This document shows, one piece after another, positions 32,567 through 41,181 of a DNA stretch of 64,000 bases; position 1 is the stretch's first letter, and each line of letters begins with the position of its first letter. The stretch covers positions 747,556 to 811,555 of the forward strand of contig CP129486.1 of the NCBI GenBank assembly GCA_030584005.1, in the 5' to 3' direction. This DNA is from Bdellovibrionota bacterium. GTDB taxonomy: Bacteria > Bdellovibrionota_C > UBA2361 > JAFLCA01. The translations under genes were made by a program, and so were the position numbers. A model generated the notes under the pieces. That model worked only from the letters and a program-made list of their open reading frames with translations, was not told where the DNA came from and ran no database searches.

Positions 32567-33523
32567 ATGACCCCTCCAACTATGTCATCGATGTTAGCTC
32601 CCTCTAAGGCCGCCACCCCCTCAATGAAAAGTGGCGATCCACGCATCGGGCATCTGCTTGGCCGGAATCTTACAGACGGACGAACGCCGAAGGCGGTTCT
32701 TCTCGGCTTTGAGTCCGACGAAGGGGTAAAGCGCAACGGCGGCAGGGAGGGGGCCAGACGAGCCCCTGACGCAATTCGAGAAGCGCTCTTCGCCTTCACC
32801 CCTGACGCAGAACAGCCGGTCGCATTTACTCGACTGATTGAGCAGATGCAGGATATTGGCAACGTAGTCCTAAGTGGAGACTTAGAAAAGGACCAGGAAT
32901 CGTTAGGTAACGTGGTCGCAAACTACCTTGCTGCAGGCTCAATCGTGATCATCATTGGTGGTGGACATGAAACCTCCTATGGCCACTTTCTCGGCTACGT
33001 CAATAACGCCACCCGTGTATCGTTACTAAGTTGGGACGCGCACCCGGATGTGCGCGAGCTCGTGAATGGCAAGGGACATTCTGGTTCTCCATTTCGTCAG
33101 GCGATATTGCATCCGTCACGCTGCTGTGTTGACTACCGAGTGGGCGGGGTTCTTCCATACTCCGCCAATGTCGAGCACTTGAAGTTCATCAAAGAAAATG
33201 GGGGACATTACTTCTTCAAGGACAGATTGGATTTTGGAACGATTGAGAACCTATACCGTCGTTTCAACTACCCGGTGATGGCGAGTTTCGACGTCGATGC
33301 CGTGGATGCGTCGTTTGCCCCCGGTGTAAGCGCGCCGGCAAGCTTCGGAATGTACCCTGAAGTTTGGTTCTCTGCTGCCGAACAAGCAGGTTCGTGTGAG
33401 AGGGTGCGCTCAATCGATATCGTAGAAGTGAATCCTGATGTTGATCTGGATCGCAGGGCAATCAAGCTGGCAGCTCTCACCATTTGGTACTTTTTACGGG
33501 GTATGTGCCACAGACGGGGGTAG
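32567..33523 (+). CDS. ureohydrolase, formimidoylglutamase/agmatinase type
   Basis: About 318 residues. The manganese-binding motifs are GGGHETSYGH, LSWDAHPDVRE and ASFDVDAVDASFAPGVSAP. VLLGFESDEGVKRNGGREGA fits formimidoylglutamase (HutG-like) better than agmatinase. In-frame ATGs at 32432, 32567, 32582, 32591 and 32624 leave the start open; none has a good ribosome site. It is divergent from cmr1, whose start overlaps the longest possible reading frame. No hut genes adjoin, so the substrate is uncertain. Confidence 0.85.
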   Translation: MTPPTMSSMLAPSKAATPSMKSGDPRIGHLLGRNLTDGRTPKAVLLGFESDEGVKRNGGREGARRAPDAIREALFAFTPDAEQPVAFTRLIEQMQDIGNVVLSGDLEKDQESLGNVVANYLAAGSIVIIIGGGHETSYGHFLGYVNNATRVSLLSWDAHPDVRELVNGKGHSGSPFRQAILHPSRCCVDYRVGGVLPYSANVEHLKFIKENGGHYFFKDRLDFGTIENLYRRFNYPVMASFDVDAVDASFAPGVSAPASFGMYPEVWFSAAEQAGSCERVRSIDIVEVNPDVDLDRRAIKLAALTIWYFLRGMCHRRG

Positions 33524-34771
33524 CTCTGCTCCGTTCTCAGTGCGTTCCCCGTTGTGAAGTGCTTCATATCTCCCGTTCCTAATTGCAAAAAGTCTGGTGG
33601 CGGTCCCGCCGTGATCAAGAACATTGTGCCGATTGAATGCGACTGGTCCACCTTGTCCTTGAAAGCGCGTGTTCCGAATACATTCAGGGAGTTGCCCATA
33701 GTTGCCGCCGCAGGACTCCAACGCCTTCTTGAACAGCTGCACCGCATCGTAGGCACGTTCTGAGGTGTAGAGTGGTGCCACCTTGAACCGGTCGATGAAA
33801 CGCCGGGTAAAGTCCTCCGAAGCATTGTTCGTGTAGCGATAGCAGATCGCTCCCTCCGCCAGCTCCATACGATCCCTAATCTCCGAGTCGAACAGGACAT
33901 CATAGGTATAAACTATGGCCTCGAGCTTCTGCTCCTTGCTTTGCCTGAAGAACTGCGCAAGGTCTCCACCCTCTTGAAGCAATGCTATGACGACGGGAGC
34001 CTGGGCGGCTTTGACTCTCGCTACAATCGATCGATACTCCTCCTGTTTCGGGTTTACAGCGATGTCCTCCCGCACCCGCACATTGCCCGCGGCAAGCTGG
34101 GTGGAGGCTGCATCGGCGATGCCATCGAAGTATGAACCATGCGTTCGCACGATCACTACTTCCTTGTACCTATTTTCTATAATGTGCCGTGTGACCGCTG
34201 CGATCTGAGCGCCGAATCCTTCGTTCAGGGTGAAAACGCCATTCCTATTCATAGTCAGGTTATCGGTGTACCCCGATGGGGTAATCATCACCATCCCTGC
34301 CGCCTGCGCATAGGGCGCTACGACCTCGGCAAACTCTGCAAAGTTAGGCCCTATCAGCACAGGTGGTGAGAATGAGGCCTTGAGCTTTTGAAATGCGGTG
34401 ACGGAGTTCTTGAGATCCGAACCCCCATCTTCAACCACAAGACGAAGCCTCTTCCCGAGCACTCCCCCTTGCTCATTGATATCAGAGACCGCCAACTCCG
34501 CCCCATGCAGCTCCAAGGTACCGGGGATCTGCGCCCAACCCGAAAGGCTAAATATCGCACCGATCCTAAGCTCCTCCTCGGCCTGTAGCCCCTGCGGAAT
34601 CAACGCCGCGCATATGAAGAGTAGAGCAACCACCAAACGCAATGCCCTGAAAGTGCCCCGGCATTGTAGCGCTCCCTCGGGCCAGGGGTTGTCAGCGGCC
34701 TGGGCAGGCGGCAAGAAGAGATCGCTTCTCCCGAAGCATCGGCAACCCACAAGATTGACTGCCTCTTTCAT
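33494..34771 (-). CDS. ABC-type branched-chain amino-acid-like substrate-binding protein
   Basis: 425 residues from ATG 34771, behind GGAGAGA; an upstream start at 34870 is less likely. A membrane/signal segment ends near LIPQGLQAEE. The mature part is Peripla_BP_6: LRIGAIFSLSGWAQIPGTLE, LRLVVEDGGSDLKNSVTAF, LIGPNFAEFAEVVAPYAQA and SERAYDAVQLFKKALESC. It binds amino acids, amides or similar ligands in the periplasm. No permease or ATPase genes are adjacent. Its 3' end overlaps the convergent ureohydrolase by 30 bases. Confidence 0.85.
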   Translation of the reverse strand: MKEAVNLVGCRCFGRSDLFLPPAQAADNPWPEGALQCRGTFRALRLVVALLFICAALIPQGLQAEEELRIGAIFSLSGWAQIPGTLELHGAELAVSDINEQGGVLGKRLRLVVEDGGSDLKNSVTAFQKLKASFSPPVLIGPNFAEFAEVVAPYAQAAGMVMITPSGYTDNLTMNRNGVFTLNEGFGAQIAAVTRHIIENRYKEVVIVRTHGSYFDGIADAASTQLAAGNVRVREDIAVNPKQEEYRSIVARVKAAQAPVVIALLQEGGDLAQFFRQSKEQKLEAIVYTYDVLFDSEIRDRMELAEGAICYRYTNNASEDFTRRFIDRFKVAPLYTSERAYDAVQLFKKALESCGGNYGQLPECIRNTRFQGQGGPVAFNRHNVLDHGGTATRLFAIRNGRYEALHNGERTENGAELPPSVAHTP

Positions 34772-34842
34772 CGTGCTCTCTCCAGCTACTTCATCGGCAC
34801 ACGTGGATAATCTGCTCCCGTGCCTCAATACACTGCACACCA

Positions 34843-35457
34843 TCAAAGATTCTGGGAGATCTGCTGCCAAAGAGCATCGAACCGGGTGTCCTTAGCAGCT
34901 TCAATTGGCGCCACTCCATGCGCCTTGCGGAAACCCTGCAATAACCTGCGCCTCTCATTGGAACCGAAGCGATCCATCTTCGTGGCAACGACGTACAAGG
35001 GCAGGGCGCGTGCCGCAGCCAGCGCCATGATTGCCTCTTCATCCTGACTGAGCGCTCTCTTAATGTCGATCAGCAACAGCACTCCCTTGAGTTGCGTTCT
35101 GCCGCGCAGATACTCAACGGTGCTGCGATTAAATGCTTGGCGCAATCCCTTGGAGTAACGAGCATAACCAAATCCAGGGAAGTCAACGAGAAAAATCTCC
35201 TTTTGCACAAGCCGCGGAGACACCGACACTATACAGCGATAGTAGTTCACCGTGCGTGTCTTGCCGGGAGTCTTGGAGACTAGCGCCAGCGCTCGCCTCC
35301 CTAACGCCCGGTTAATCAGGGTGCTTTTGCCCACGTTCGACCGGCCAAAAAGGGCCAGTTCAGGGCATTCTGTCTCAGGGGGGGCAGCATCCGGCGCGAG
35401 GGCAATACAAAACGCGGCGTCGTGGATAATGACCTCGTTTGCGTCACCCACACACAC
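34843..35457 (-). CDS. engB: ribosome biogenesis GTP-binding protein EngB/YsxC
   Basis: 204 residues, normal for EngB. G1 is GRSNVGKSTLINRALGR, G2 includes KTPGKTRTVNYY, G3 DFPGFGYARYSKGL and G4 VATKMDRF. It assists large ribosomal subunit assembly. It follows ccmD by three bases at the end of the cytochrome c maturation operon, so it is probably co-transcribed with ccm. Confidence 0.92.
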   Translation of the reverse strand: MCVGDANEVIIHDAAFCIALAPDAAPPETECPELALFGRSNVGKSTLINRALGRRALALVSKTPGKTRTVNYYRCIVSVSPRLVQKEIFLVDFPGFGYARYSKGLRQAFNRSTVEYLRGRTQLKGVLLLIDIKRALSQDEEAIMALAAARALPLYVVATKMDRFGSNERRRLLQGFRKAHGVAPIEAAKDTRFDALWQQISQNL

Positions 35458-35460
35458 CTC

Positions 35461-35625
35461 TTAGGCCGATCGATTCGAGTTCCCTATCTGCTCTTTGAGT
35501 CGCTCGAGTTCTCGTTCAAGATGTCGCACCCGACGAAAGGAGCTCCATACCAGCGCTGCCACTAGCCCCCAAATCACCGAGTATCCGATAAAAAGACTGG
35601 GGAACGTGTTGGGTACCATGTCCAT
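35461..35625 (-). CDS. ccmD: CcmD-type small membrane protein
   Basis: A 54-residue protein starting at ATG 35625 (AGTGAGG upstream) and ending in TAA at 35461. One membrane helix (LFIGYSVIWGLVAALVWSS) is followed by a basic and coiled-coil tail (FRRVRHLERELERLKEQ), the typical CcmD plan. CcmD keeps haem-loaded CcmE interacting with CcmABC. Position directly after ccmC supports the call. Confidence 0.8.
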   Translation of the reverse strand: MDMVPNTFPSLFIGYSVIWGLVAALVWSSFRRVRHLERELERLKEQIGNSNRSA

Positions 35626-35637
35626 TGCGGCCTCACT

Positions 35638-36354
35638 TCACTTACATACCATTGCCAGACGACGCACTTCGGTCTCTAAAAGTTTCACCCGCATCTGCAG
35701 ATAAATCAGCACCCCCGAAAAGAGCGTCAATGCCACCATCGATACCGCCAGAGTTTGATTGAACGCCGGTTCCTTCAATCCACCCTGTGCCACAACCTGC
35801 GGATGCAGCTGCGCGACTTGCGGGAGCAGTTGAATCGAATACACCACAAGCGGCACGGTCAAGGCTGCAATAATACCGAGGACTGCACAGTGGCTTTGCA
35901 CGCTGCCCCCGGCGCCAAAGCGCCGAAGAGCCACAAGGGAAAGCAACAGCAACCATAGAAAGAGAAAGCTCACTAAGCGCGGCTCCATGCGGAACATTGT
36001 ATTCCAGGCAGCCTCTCCCCAAATCATTCCGGTGAGCATGACAACAGTGCAAAGGGTGAAAGCCACCTCGCTCGCCGCATGTCCAAGTGCGTCCGCTCTA
36101 CCGTCACGGGTAGCCAGGTACCATACCCCTGAGACAAACACTGTAAATATTGCAATGTATGTTGCCGTGGCACTCCCTGCATGGAAGTAGAGGATACGTT
36201 GCACGGGGCCCATAAATTTTTCATTGGGCACATATAGGAATACGAGCGCATTGGCCAGCAAGAGCGCAAGCAGGGCTACTGATACAATAGCCCGCTCTAC
36301 TGTAGAGCTGGCAGGCGCAGAGGGAGATTGGGAGGCAAGAGACATACTAAGCAC
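35638..36354 (-). CDS. ccmC: haem exporter subunit CcmC
   Basis: 238 residues with six membrane segments. YFHAGSATATYIAIF holds the first conserved His and LHPQVVAQGGL a second one. The tryptophan-rich WWD haem-handling motif, normally WGxWWxWDxRLT, reads WNTMFRMEPRLVS here, so its aromatic and Asp residues are largely replaced. Operon position between ccmB and ccmD is normal. It may handle haem differently; the frame is intact, so a sequence error would have to be a set of substitutions. Confidence 0.85.
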   Translation of the reverse strand: MLSMSLASQSPSAPASSTVERAIVSVALLALLLANALVFLYVPNEKFMGPVQRILYFHAGSATATYIAIFTVFVSGVWYLATRDGRADALGHAASEVAFTLCTVVMLTGMIWGEAAWNTMFRMEPRLVSFLFLWLLLLSLVALRRFGAGGSVQSHCAVLGIIAALTVPLVVYSIQLLPQVAQLHPQVVAQGGLKEPAFNQTLAVSMVALTLFSGVLIYLQMRVKLLETEVRRLAMVCK

Positions 36355-36396
36355 CTACACCAGTCGGGGGTTACTTTCAATGCATCGGTCGAGTTC

Positions 36397-37068
36397 CTAC
36401 TCCCGCACCACAAATTGATACATATTAGCCCCAAGGACGGGGTACACGACCACCATGCCAAAGAGCAGGGAGAGCCATGGCTCCTCCCAGTCAATCGCAC
36501 CGTAGCTAAGTAAGATCGACCACAGCTCGATAGCGCAAAAAAAGAGGGGCGCCAGCAGCGGCAGAAGTATCAGCGGAAACAGCAATTGCCTGGAGCGCGA
36601 CCCGTGCAGCATCGGCATTAGTAGAAGAGCCATGCTCGCATAACAAACGATCACCCCGAATGACACCGCCATCATTGTCATCCAAGCCGCGGGCATGGCG
36701 AGGTTGAGGAGCATCCCGACGATGCACCAGGACAACACATGCCCCAAGTAGAGCAGCACCACCGCACTCAAAAGCTTCGCCAGGTACATTGAAACCGGGC
36801 TGACCCCCAGAAGGAGAAGTCCCTGCTGTCCGCACAAGTCCTCCTCCTGCTCCTGTAGCTTAGAAACTGATGCGGTTGCGGTGAAGAGAAAGATCAACCA
36901 CACGAGGGTAGGGGCCACTCGCCGGAGTGTCTCAACGCTGAATAGAAGCTGCGATACGCCGAACGATACGATCACGCTGCCCAGGATGCTGAAACCGCAG
37001 TAAAGAACCAGGAATTCGGCCGATCGCGCCTGAAGCAGTGAATCCTTGAAAAACAGGGCTCTCAACAT
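36397..37068 (-). CDS. ccmB: haem exporter subunit CcmB
   Basis: 223 residues, six hydrophobic segments. FFKDSLLQARSAEFL at the N-terminus, then LQEQEEDLCGQQGLLLLGVS and VSMYLAKLLSAVVLLYLGH, match the CcmB family. It forms with CcmA the ABC module that releases holo-CcmE from CcmC. Only six bases separate it from ccmA. Confidence 0.9.
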   Translation of the reverse strand: MLRALFFKDSLLQARSAEFLVLYCGFSILGSVIVSFGVSQLLFSVETLRRVAPTLVWLIFLFTATASVSKLQEQEEDLCGQQGLLLLGVSPVSMYLAKLLSAVVLLYLGHVLSWCIVGMLLNLAMPAAWMTMMAVSFGVIVCYASMALLLMPMLHGSRSRQLLFPLILLPLLAPLFFCAIELWSILLSYGAIDWEEPWLSLLFGMVVVYPVLGANMYQFVVRE

Positions 37069-37074
37069 AAGACC

Positions 37075-37728
37075 TTAACGATTGCTGATACGATAGCGTT
37101 CCACCGCATCTGTCAGAGACTGAGAATCGCTTGCCATCCCTTCCTTTATCAATCGCCCCTCTTCCAACAGCAGCACGCGGTCAGCCCAAGGGAGGAATCG
37201 CTGCAAATCATGTGAAGCCACTAGCTGATAACGCGATCTGCTCTGTCGTATATGATTGAGGAGCTTTGTAACCGCACTTTCATCAAGCCCAGTAGTCGGC
37301 TCATCGAGCACCAGCAGGTCGAGCGGTCGAATGAACGTGCGGACAAGTGCAAGCTGAACCCGTTGTCCGAAGGATAGATCTCGTACGAGAGAATAGCGCA
37401 GGCGATCCAAGCCGAACGATTGAAAGAGTGATTGATCGCACATTGCGCTGCCCACTGCGTCCCTCCACAGATTGAGGTGATCCCTCACCTGCAATGCCGG
37501 GTACAGAAACAATTCGGGGGAGAAGTAGCCTATTGTCCCAGGGGGCCGCCGTACAATCCCACGATCCAACGATAGAGTCCCGGCCAATGCGCGCAAGAGC
37601 GTGGACTTGCCTGATCCGTTCGCACCTATGATCAGAATACGTTCACTCTCGGAGCAGCTAAACGACACCCCGCGCAATGCCGGAGTTGCATCGTAGTACT
37701 TCCACACACTGTCCGCGGAGAGAGTCAT
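37075..37728 (-). CDS. ccmA: haem exporter ATPase CcmA
   Basis: 217 residues. Walker A GANGSGKSTLLRALAG, signature LSFGQRVQLALVR, Walker B LDLLVLDEPTTGLDESA and the H-loop VASHDLQRF are all present. As CcmA it energises release of holo-CcmE. It starts 55 bases after the small gene at 37783. Confidence 0.92.
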   Translation of the reverse strand: MTLSADSVWKYYDATPALRGVSFSCSESERILIIGANGSGKSTLLRALAGTLSLDRGIVRRPPGTIGYFSPELFLYPALQVRDHLNLWRDAVGSAMCDQSLFQSFGLDRLRYSLVRDLSFGQRVQLALVRTFIRPLDLLVLDEPTTGLDESAVTKLLNHIRQSRSRYQLVASHDLQRFLPWADRVLLLEEGRLIKEGMASDSQSLTDAVERYRISNR

Positions 37729-37782
37729 GACGTTACCAATAACGAACTACGATCTGGAAAGGTGTTCGCAGTGTGTGGAACA

Positions 37783-38016
37783 TCACCCTTGATCATCACT
37801 GGACCGAGCCGCGATGCGCTGCGCTTCCGCGGAGGACACCTTTCCCAGCTGTTCCTCAAGCCTCAATTGGGCGAGCAGCTCAAAAGACCTTACCATTTCA
37901 TCCTCCCTACCCGCAGGTGAAATACCATCGAATGATTGCTGCGGAAACTGATAATGAGGGCGGATCAGGAGATAGGCCGTTATGAGCGCCAGCAAAAGAC
38001 AGAAACCAAGTGTCAT
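37783..38016 (-). CDS. small membrane protein in the ccm operon (CcmI-like?)
   Basis: A 77-residue protein whose ATG overlaps the ccmF stop (ATGA), so it is translationally coupled. One N-terminal membrane helix (LGFCLLLALITAYLLIRPHY) is followed by a soluble helical tail (ELLAQLRLEEQLGKVSSAEA). The pattern, helix plus LxxL-EEE-LGKxS, resembles short CcmI/zinc-ribbon-less subunits that sit after ccmF in related genomes. No Cys, so not CcmH. Confidence 0.65.
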   Translation of the reverse strand: MTLGFCLLLALITAYLLIRPHYQFPQQSFDGISPAGREDEMVRSFELLAQLRLEEQLGKVSSAEAQRIAARSSDDQG

Positions 38017-40013
38017 GATGAGATCGCCTCCGAACGCACCCCCAAGGCTGCTCGTGCGGCGACACGGTCGCGCTGCGGCAAAAGCACGACCACGGTGCCC
38101 ACAGTCATAATCATTGCGCCAAACCACAACCACACTTGCAGAGGGTTGATGTATACCTTGAAAGAGGCCAGGGTCCCCTGTTCATCGAGCCCGGCGAGGA
38201 CTAGGTACAGATCATCACGCAGCCCCATACGCAGCGCCACTTCGGTCGTTGTTTCACGATTACGGGGATAGAATCGAAGCTGGGGCCTCAAAACGCCCAA
38301 CGACTCCTCACCACTCCGTCCCATCACAGAAACTTCCGCCTCCAGATACTCGTAGTTCGCTTCGCGACCTTCCCTTACAGACGCCAGCGACAATCGATAC
38401 CGTCCAACCTCTATCGATTCGCCGCTGCGAAGAGCGAACTCCCGCTCGGTCTTATGAATGAGGGACGCGGAGACTGCTATTGCAACTACCACCACCCCTA
38501 AATGAACAAGGTGTCCCCCATATCTCACGTAGTGCTTACGTACATGGGCACCGGCAGCACCAACGTACCCTAGCTCACTACCCGACCGATGCGCCTTGAC
38601 CCCGCGGTGAAGCTCCATAACGAGCGCAGCAACTATGAATGCGCACACTGCGTACACAGTGACCGCCTTTGGTTCTTCGATTCCGCCAAAAAGCAGCGCT
38701 GCACCGCTGAGACAACCGAATAGGGCAGGAATGGTGAACATCCGCCGGAGTGTTGCCCAGGTCGTTTTACGCCAAGAAACAAGAGGACCGATTCCCATAG
38801 CCAGGAGCAGCACGATGAACAGGGGGCCATTCACGGCATTGAAGAAAGGAATCCCTACGGTTTGCTTCTTCTCGGTGATAGCCTCGGAGAACACAGGGAA
38901 CATCACACCCCAGAAGGTGGCGAAGCAGATGCTCAGTAGAAGCAGGTTGTTCAGTAGAAAGGCCGCTTCGCGGGATAGAAAACTTTCAATTTTGCGCTCT
39001 GGTCTCAAGATGTGGCGGCTGCGAATGCTGACGACGAGTGTAAAGACCACAATGATGGACAAATAGAGTAGGAAAACCCAGCCAATATCGGTCGAGGCAA
39101 AGGCGTGCACACTCTGGACTATCCCGGATCGGGTGAGGAATGTCCCAAACACCGTCAGCGCGTAGGTGGCAACAACAAGCCACAAATTCCACATCTTGAG
39201 CATGCCTTTTCGCTCCTGCACCATCACCGAGTGCAGGAAGGCTGTCCCCGTGAGCCATGGGAGGAATGAAGAATTCTCTACAGGATCCCAGGCCCAAAAA
39301 CCTCCCCATCCGAGCTCCAAGTAGGCCCAATGTCCCCCCATCACTATGCCGGAGGTGAGGAAGATCCAGGCAATCAACGTCCAGCGCCTGGCAAGCCGGA
39401 TCCACTCCGGACTTCTGTCCCCCGCCAAGAGCGCACCAACACAAAAAGCAAATGGGATGGCGAACGTGGTGAAGCCCAAGTACAGCAGCGGGGGATGCAC
39501 GGCCATGTACGGGTTCTGCAAAAGCGGGTTGAGTCCGTTCCCATCCGGTGGAATAAACGGCGCCTTAATGGCCCGAAATGGATTCGTAAAAAAAGCAACC
39601 ACCGTAAGGAAGAAGAGGGTGGATGAGTTTGCGACTGCCAGCACCCAGCTCATCAGTTGACGTCGCGGGTGCACACTCTGCCAGGCCAGGATTGCGGTGC
39701 TCACCGCAAGAATACCCGCCCACAGCAACATAGAGCCATCCATGCCGCCCCAGATCGCGGATACCTTATAGATCCAGTCCATGCTCTGATTTGAAAACTG
39801 CCACACATATTGATTGCGGTAATCATCCTGCAGAAAGAGCGCCCCCAGCCCCGCCACAGACAGCATTGAGACCACCCCGCACAAAATCGTTGCATTACGC
39901 GCCGTATGAAACCAGCGCTCGCTCCGTGAAATGGCGGCAGTACACCCTGATAGGCATCCGGTCAGGGCTAAGAGCCAGCCGAGGAGCAGGCAAAAGTTTG
40001 CAAAGGAGTTCAT
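38013..40013 (-). CDS. ccmF: haem lyase subunit CcmF
   Basis: 666 residues with about 15 membrane segments, normal size. The WWD motif is intact: LGWGGFWAWDPVENSSFLPW. Conserved His are in MAVHPPLLYLG and GTAFLHSVMVQERKG. CcmF transfers haem from CcmE to apocytochrome c on the outer face of the membrane. Its ATG directly follows the ccmE stop (TAG-ATG). Confidence 0.95.
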   Translation of the reverse strand: MNSFANFCLLLGWLLALTGCLSGCTAAISRSERWFHTARNATILCGVVSMLSVAGLGALFLQDDYRNQYVWQFSNQSMDWIYKVSAIWGGMDGSMLLWAGILAVSTAILAWQSVHPRRQLMSWVLAVANSSTLFFLTVVAFFTNPFRAIKAPFIPPDGNGLNPLLQNPYMAVHPPLLYLGFTTFAIPFAFCVGALLAGDRSPEWIRLARRWTLIAWIFLTSGIVMGGHWAYLELGWGGFWAWDPVENSSFLPWLTGTAFLHSVMVQERKGMLKMWNLWLVVATYALTVFGTFLTRSGIVQSVHAFASTDIGWVFLLYLSIIVVFTLVVSIRSRHILRPERKIESFLSREAAFLLNNLLLLSICFATFWGVMFPVFSEAITEKKQTVGIPFFNAVNGPLFIVLLLAMGIGPLVSWRKTTWATLRRMFTIPALFGCLSGAALLFGGIEEPKAVTVYAVCAFIVAALVMELHRGVKAHRSGSELGYVGAAGAHVRKHYVRYGGHLVHLGVVVVAIAVSASLIHKTEREFALRSGESIEVGRYRLSLASVREGREANYEYLEAEVSVMGRSGEESLGVLRPQLRFYPRNRETTTEVALRMGLRDDLYLVLAGLDEQGTLASFKVYINPLQVWLWFGAMIMTVGTVVVLLPQRDRVAARAALGVRSEAISS

Positions 40014-40508
40014 CTAGGGGGCCTTATGGTAAGAGCTCGGATCGGGCGCTTCATATTTCGAGGGACACTGAGTCATAAGCTGATCCGCCTCCAAGGTTCC
40101 CCCTCGCAGATAGCCCTCAAGGATGACATCTCTTCCGACCGCAAACATATCCGGCTTCACTCCCCGGTAGGTCACCGCGACGCTCCTCCCTCCCGCATCC
40201 GCTTCTGCTCCCTCGGCGGGAGGATCCATTATGCGGAACTTCAAAAGTAACGCAGGTTGGGTTTCATACACTACTTCAGAATCGGCCACCCGCCCGGCCA
40301 CCCGTACGCGCTCTCCGGGGCTCGCGCCGCCAAGCTCGGACGGAAGATGCATCGTGGTTGCGCTGCTTCTAGTCGCCTGAAAGACTAGCAGGCCACATAC
40401 AACCACTGCAGCAAATATGAGGCTGATAAACTTACCCATACTGAATCTTAAAAACCCACCCAATCGCCAAATGGTCGAAGCAAAGGATCGCGGTGTGCTA
40501 GAGGTCAT
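40014..40508 (-). CDS. ccmE: haem chaperone CcmE, CXXXY type
   Basis: About 164 residues from ATG 40508; alternatives are 40440 and 40592, and none has a clear ribosome site. An N-terminal anchor (FISLIFAAVVVCGLLVF) is followed by the OB-fold (RVRVAGRVADSEVVYET, VAVTYRGVKPDMF, VILEGYLRGGTLEADQL). The haem-binding end reads MTQCPSKYEA: a CXXXY motif replaces the usual HxxxY. This variant is known from Desulfovibrio and archaea, where Cys binds haem. First gene of the ccm operon. Confidence 0.9.
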   Translation of the reverse strand: MTSSTPRSFASTIWRLGGFLRFSMGKFISLIFAAVVVCGLLVFQATRSSATTMHLPSELGGASPGERVRVAGRVADSEVVYETQPALLLKFRIMDPPAEGAEADAGGRSVAVTYRGVKPDMFAVGRDVILEGYLRGGTLEADQLMTQCPSKYEAPDPSSYHKAP

Positions 40509-40681
40509 TATTAAATGAACTCCCGCCCACTGAAAAACGCTCCATGCTACGCCCGGGGCGCCATCAAACCTTGGCGGGATGGAGGACGACATCGGTCCGC
40601 ATCATGCAGTCACGGCCATGCCAAGGTGCCGGGAATTATAGGTCTATTGATAAAAAATGACCATGGCGTGGGTGCCGCACC

Positions 40682-41092
40682 CTAATAGCTGAAGCAATTT
40701 GCGGCGCTAAGCCCAATCGTCATCCCACGCACCGCCGCCACCAAATCGGCAGACTCGCGGGGAGACAATCGATTCATCCTCAGTAACGACAAGGCAGCAT
40801 CATAAAGGGTCGGAGAGTCGGCGGCCGCCATGACTCCCTGATTCTTGGCCACGCGCTCAAGCGCTTCGACCACCGAGCCGTCCAGCTCGCTACGATGTGC
40901 CTGGAGGATGCTCATCACGGCATTCCGCAGTGTCGTGGTGTTGTGCGGGGCTGTATGCGCCTCGGCAGCACGCAGCTCATATCCAGATGGAGAGAAAGTA
41001 AATGATGCAGGGAGCGCGGTGGGGGATGAAACTGCAGGATGAGTCATAGGCGACACCACACTTCGAGAACTCTCGGATACCGGCCCGCTCAC
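40682..41092 (-). CDS. small hypothetical protein
   Basis: 136 residues, soluble. The first 55 residues are Ser/Pro/Ala rich and probably disordered. The rest is helical (MSILQAHRSELDGSVVEALE, NQGVMAAADSPTLYDAALSL) and ends in ANCFSY. No family recognised. It lies alone between ccmE and a large secreted protein on the same strand. Confidence 0.5.
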   Translation of the reverse strand: MSGPVSESSRSVVSPMTHPAVSSPTALPASFTFSPSGYELRAAEAHTAPHNTTTLRNAVMSILQAHRSELDGSVVEALERVAKNQGVMAAADSPTLYDAALSLLRMNRLSPRESADLVAAVRGMTIGLSAANCFSY

Positions 41093-41181
41093 CCCGGAGG
41101 TTGCGCGAACCGGTCTACGATCAGGGAAATAGTGGGGCTAATGTAACGAAGGGCGGGCAGCTAGTAAACCAGCGACCCTGC

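Noticed and set aside
28876..32600. CRISPR array next to the cmr genes
   Set aside because: No regularly spaced repeats of 24-40 bases were found around the operon or elsewhere in the window.
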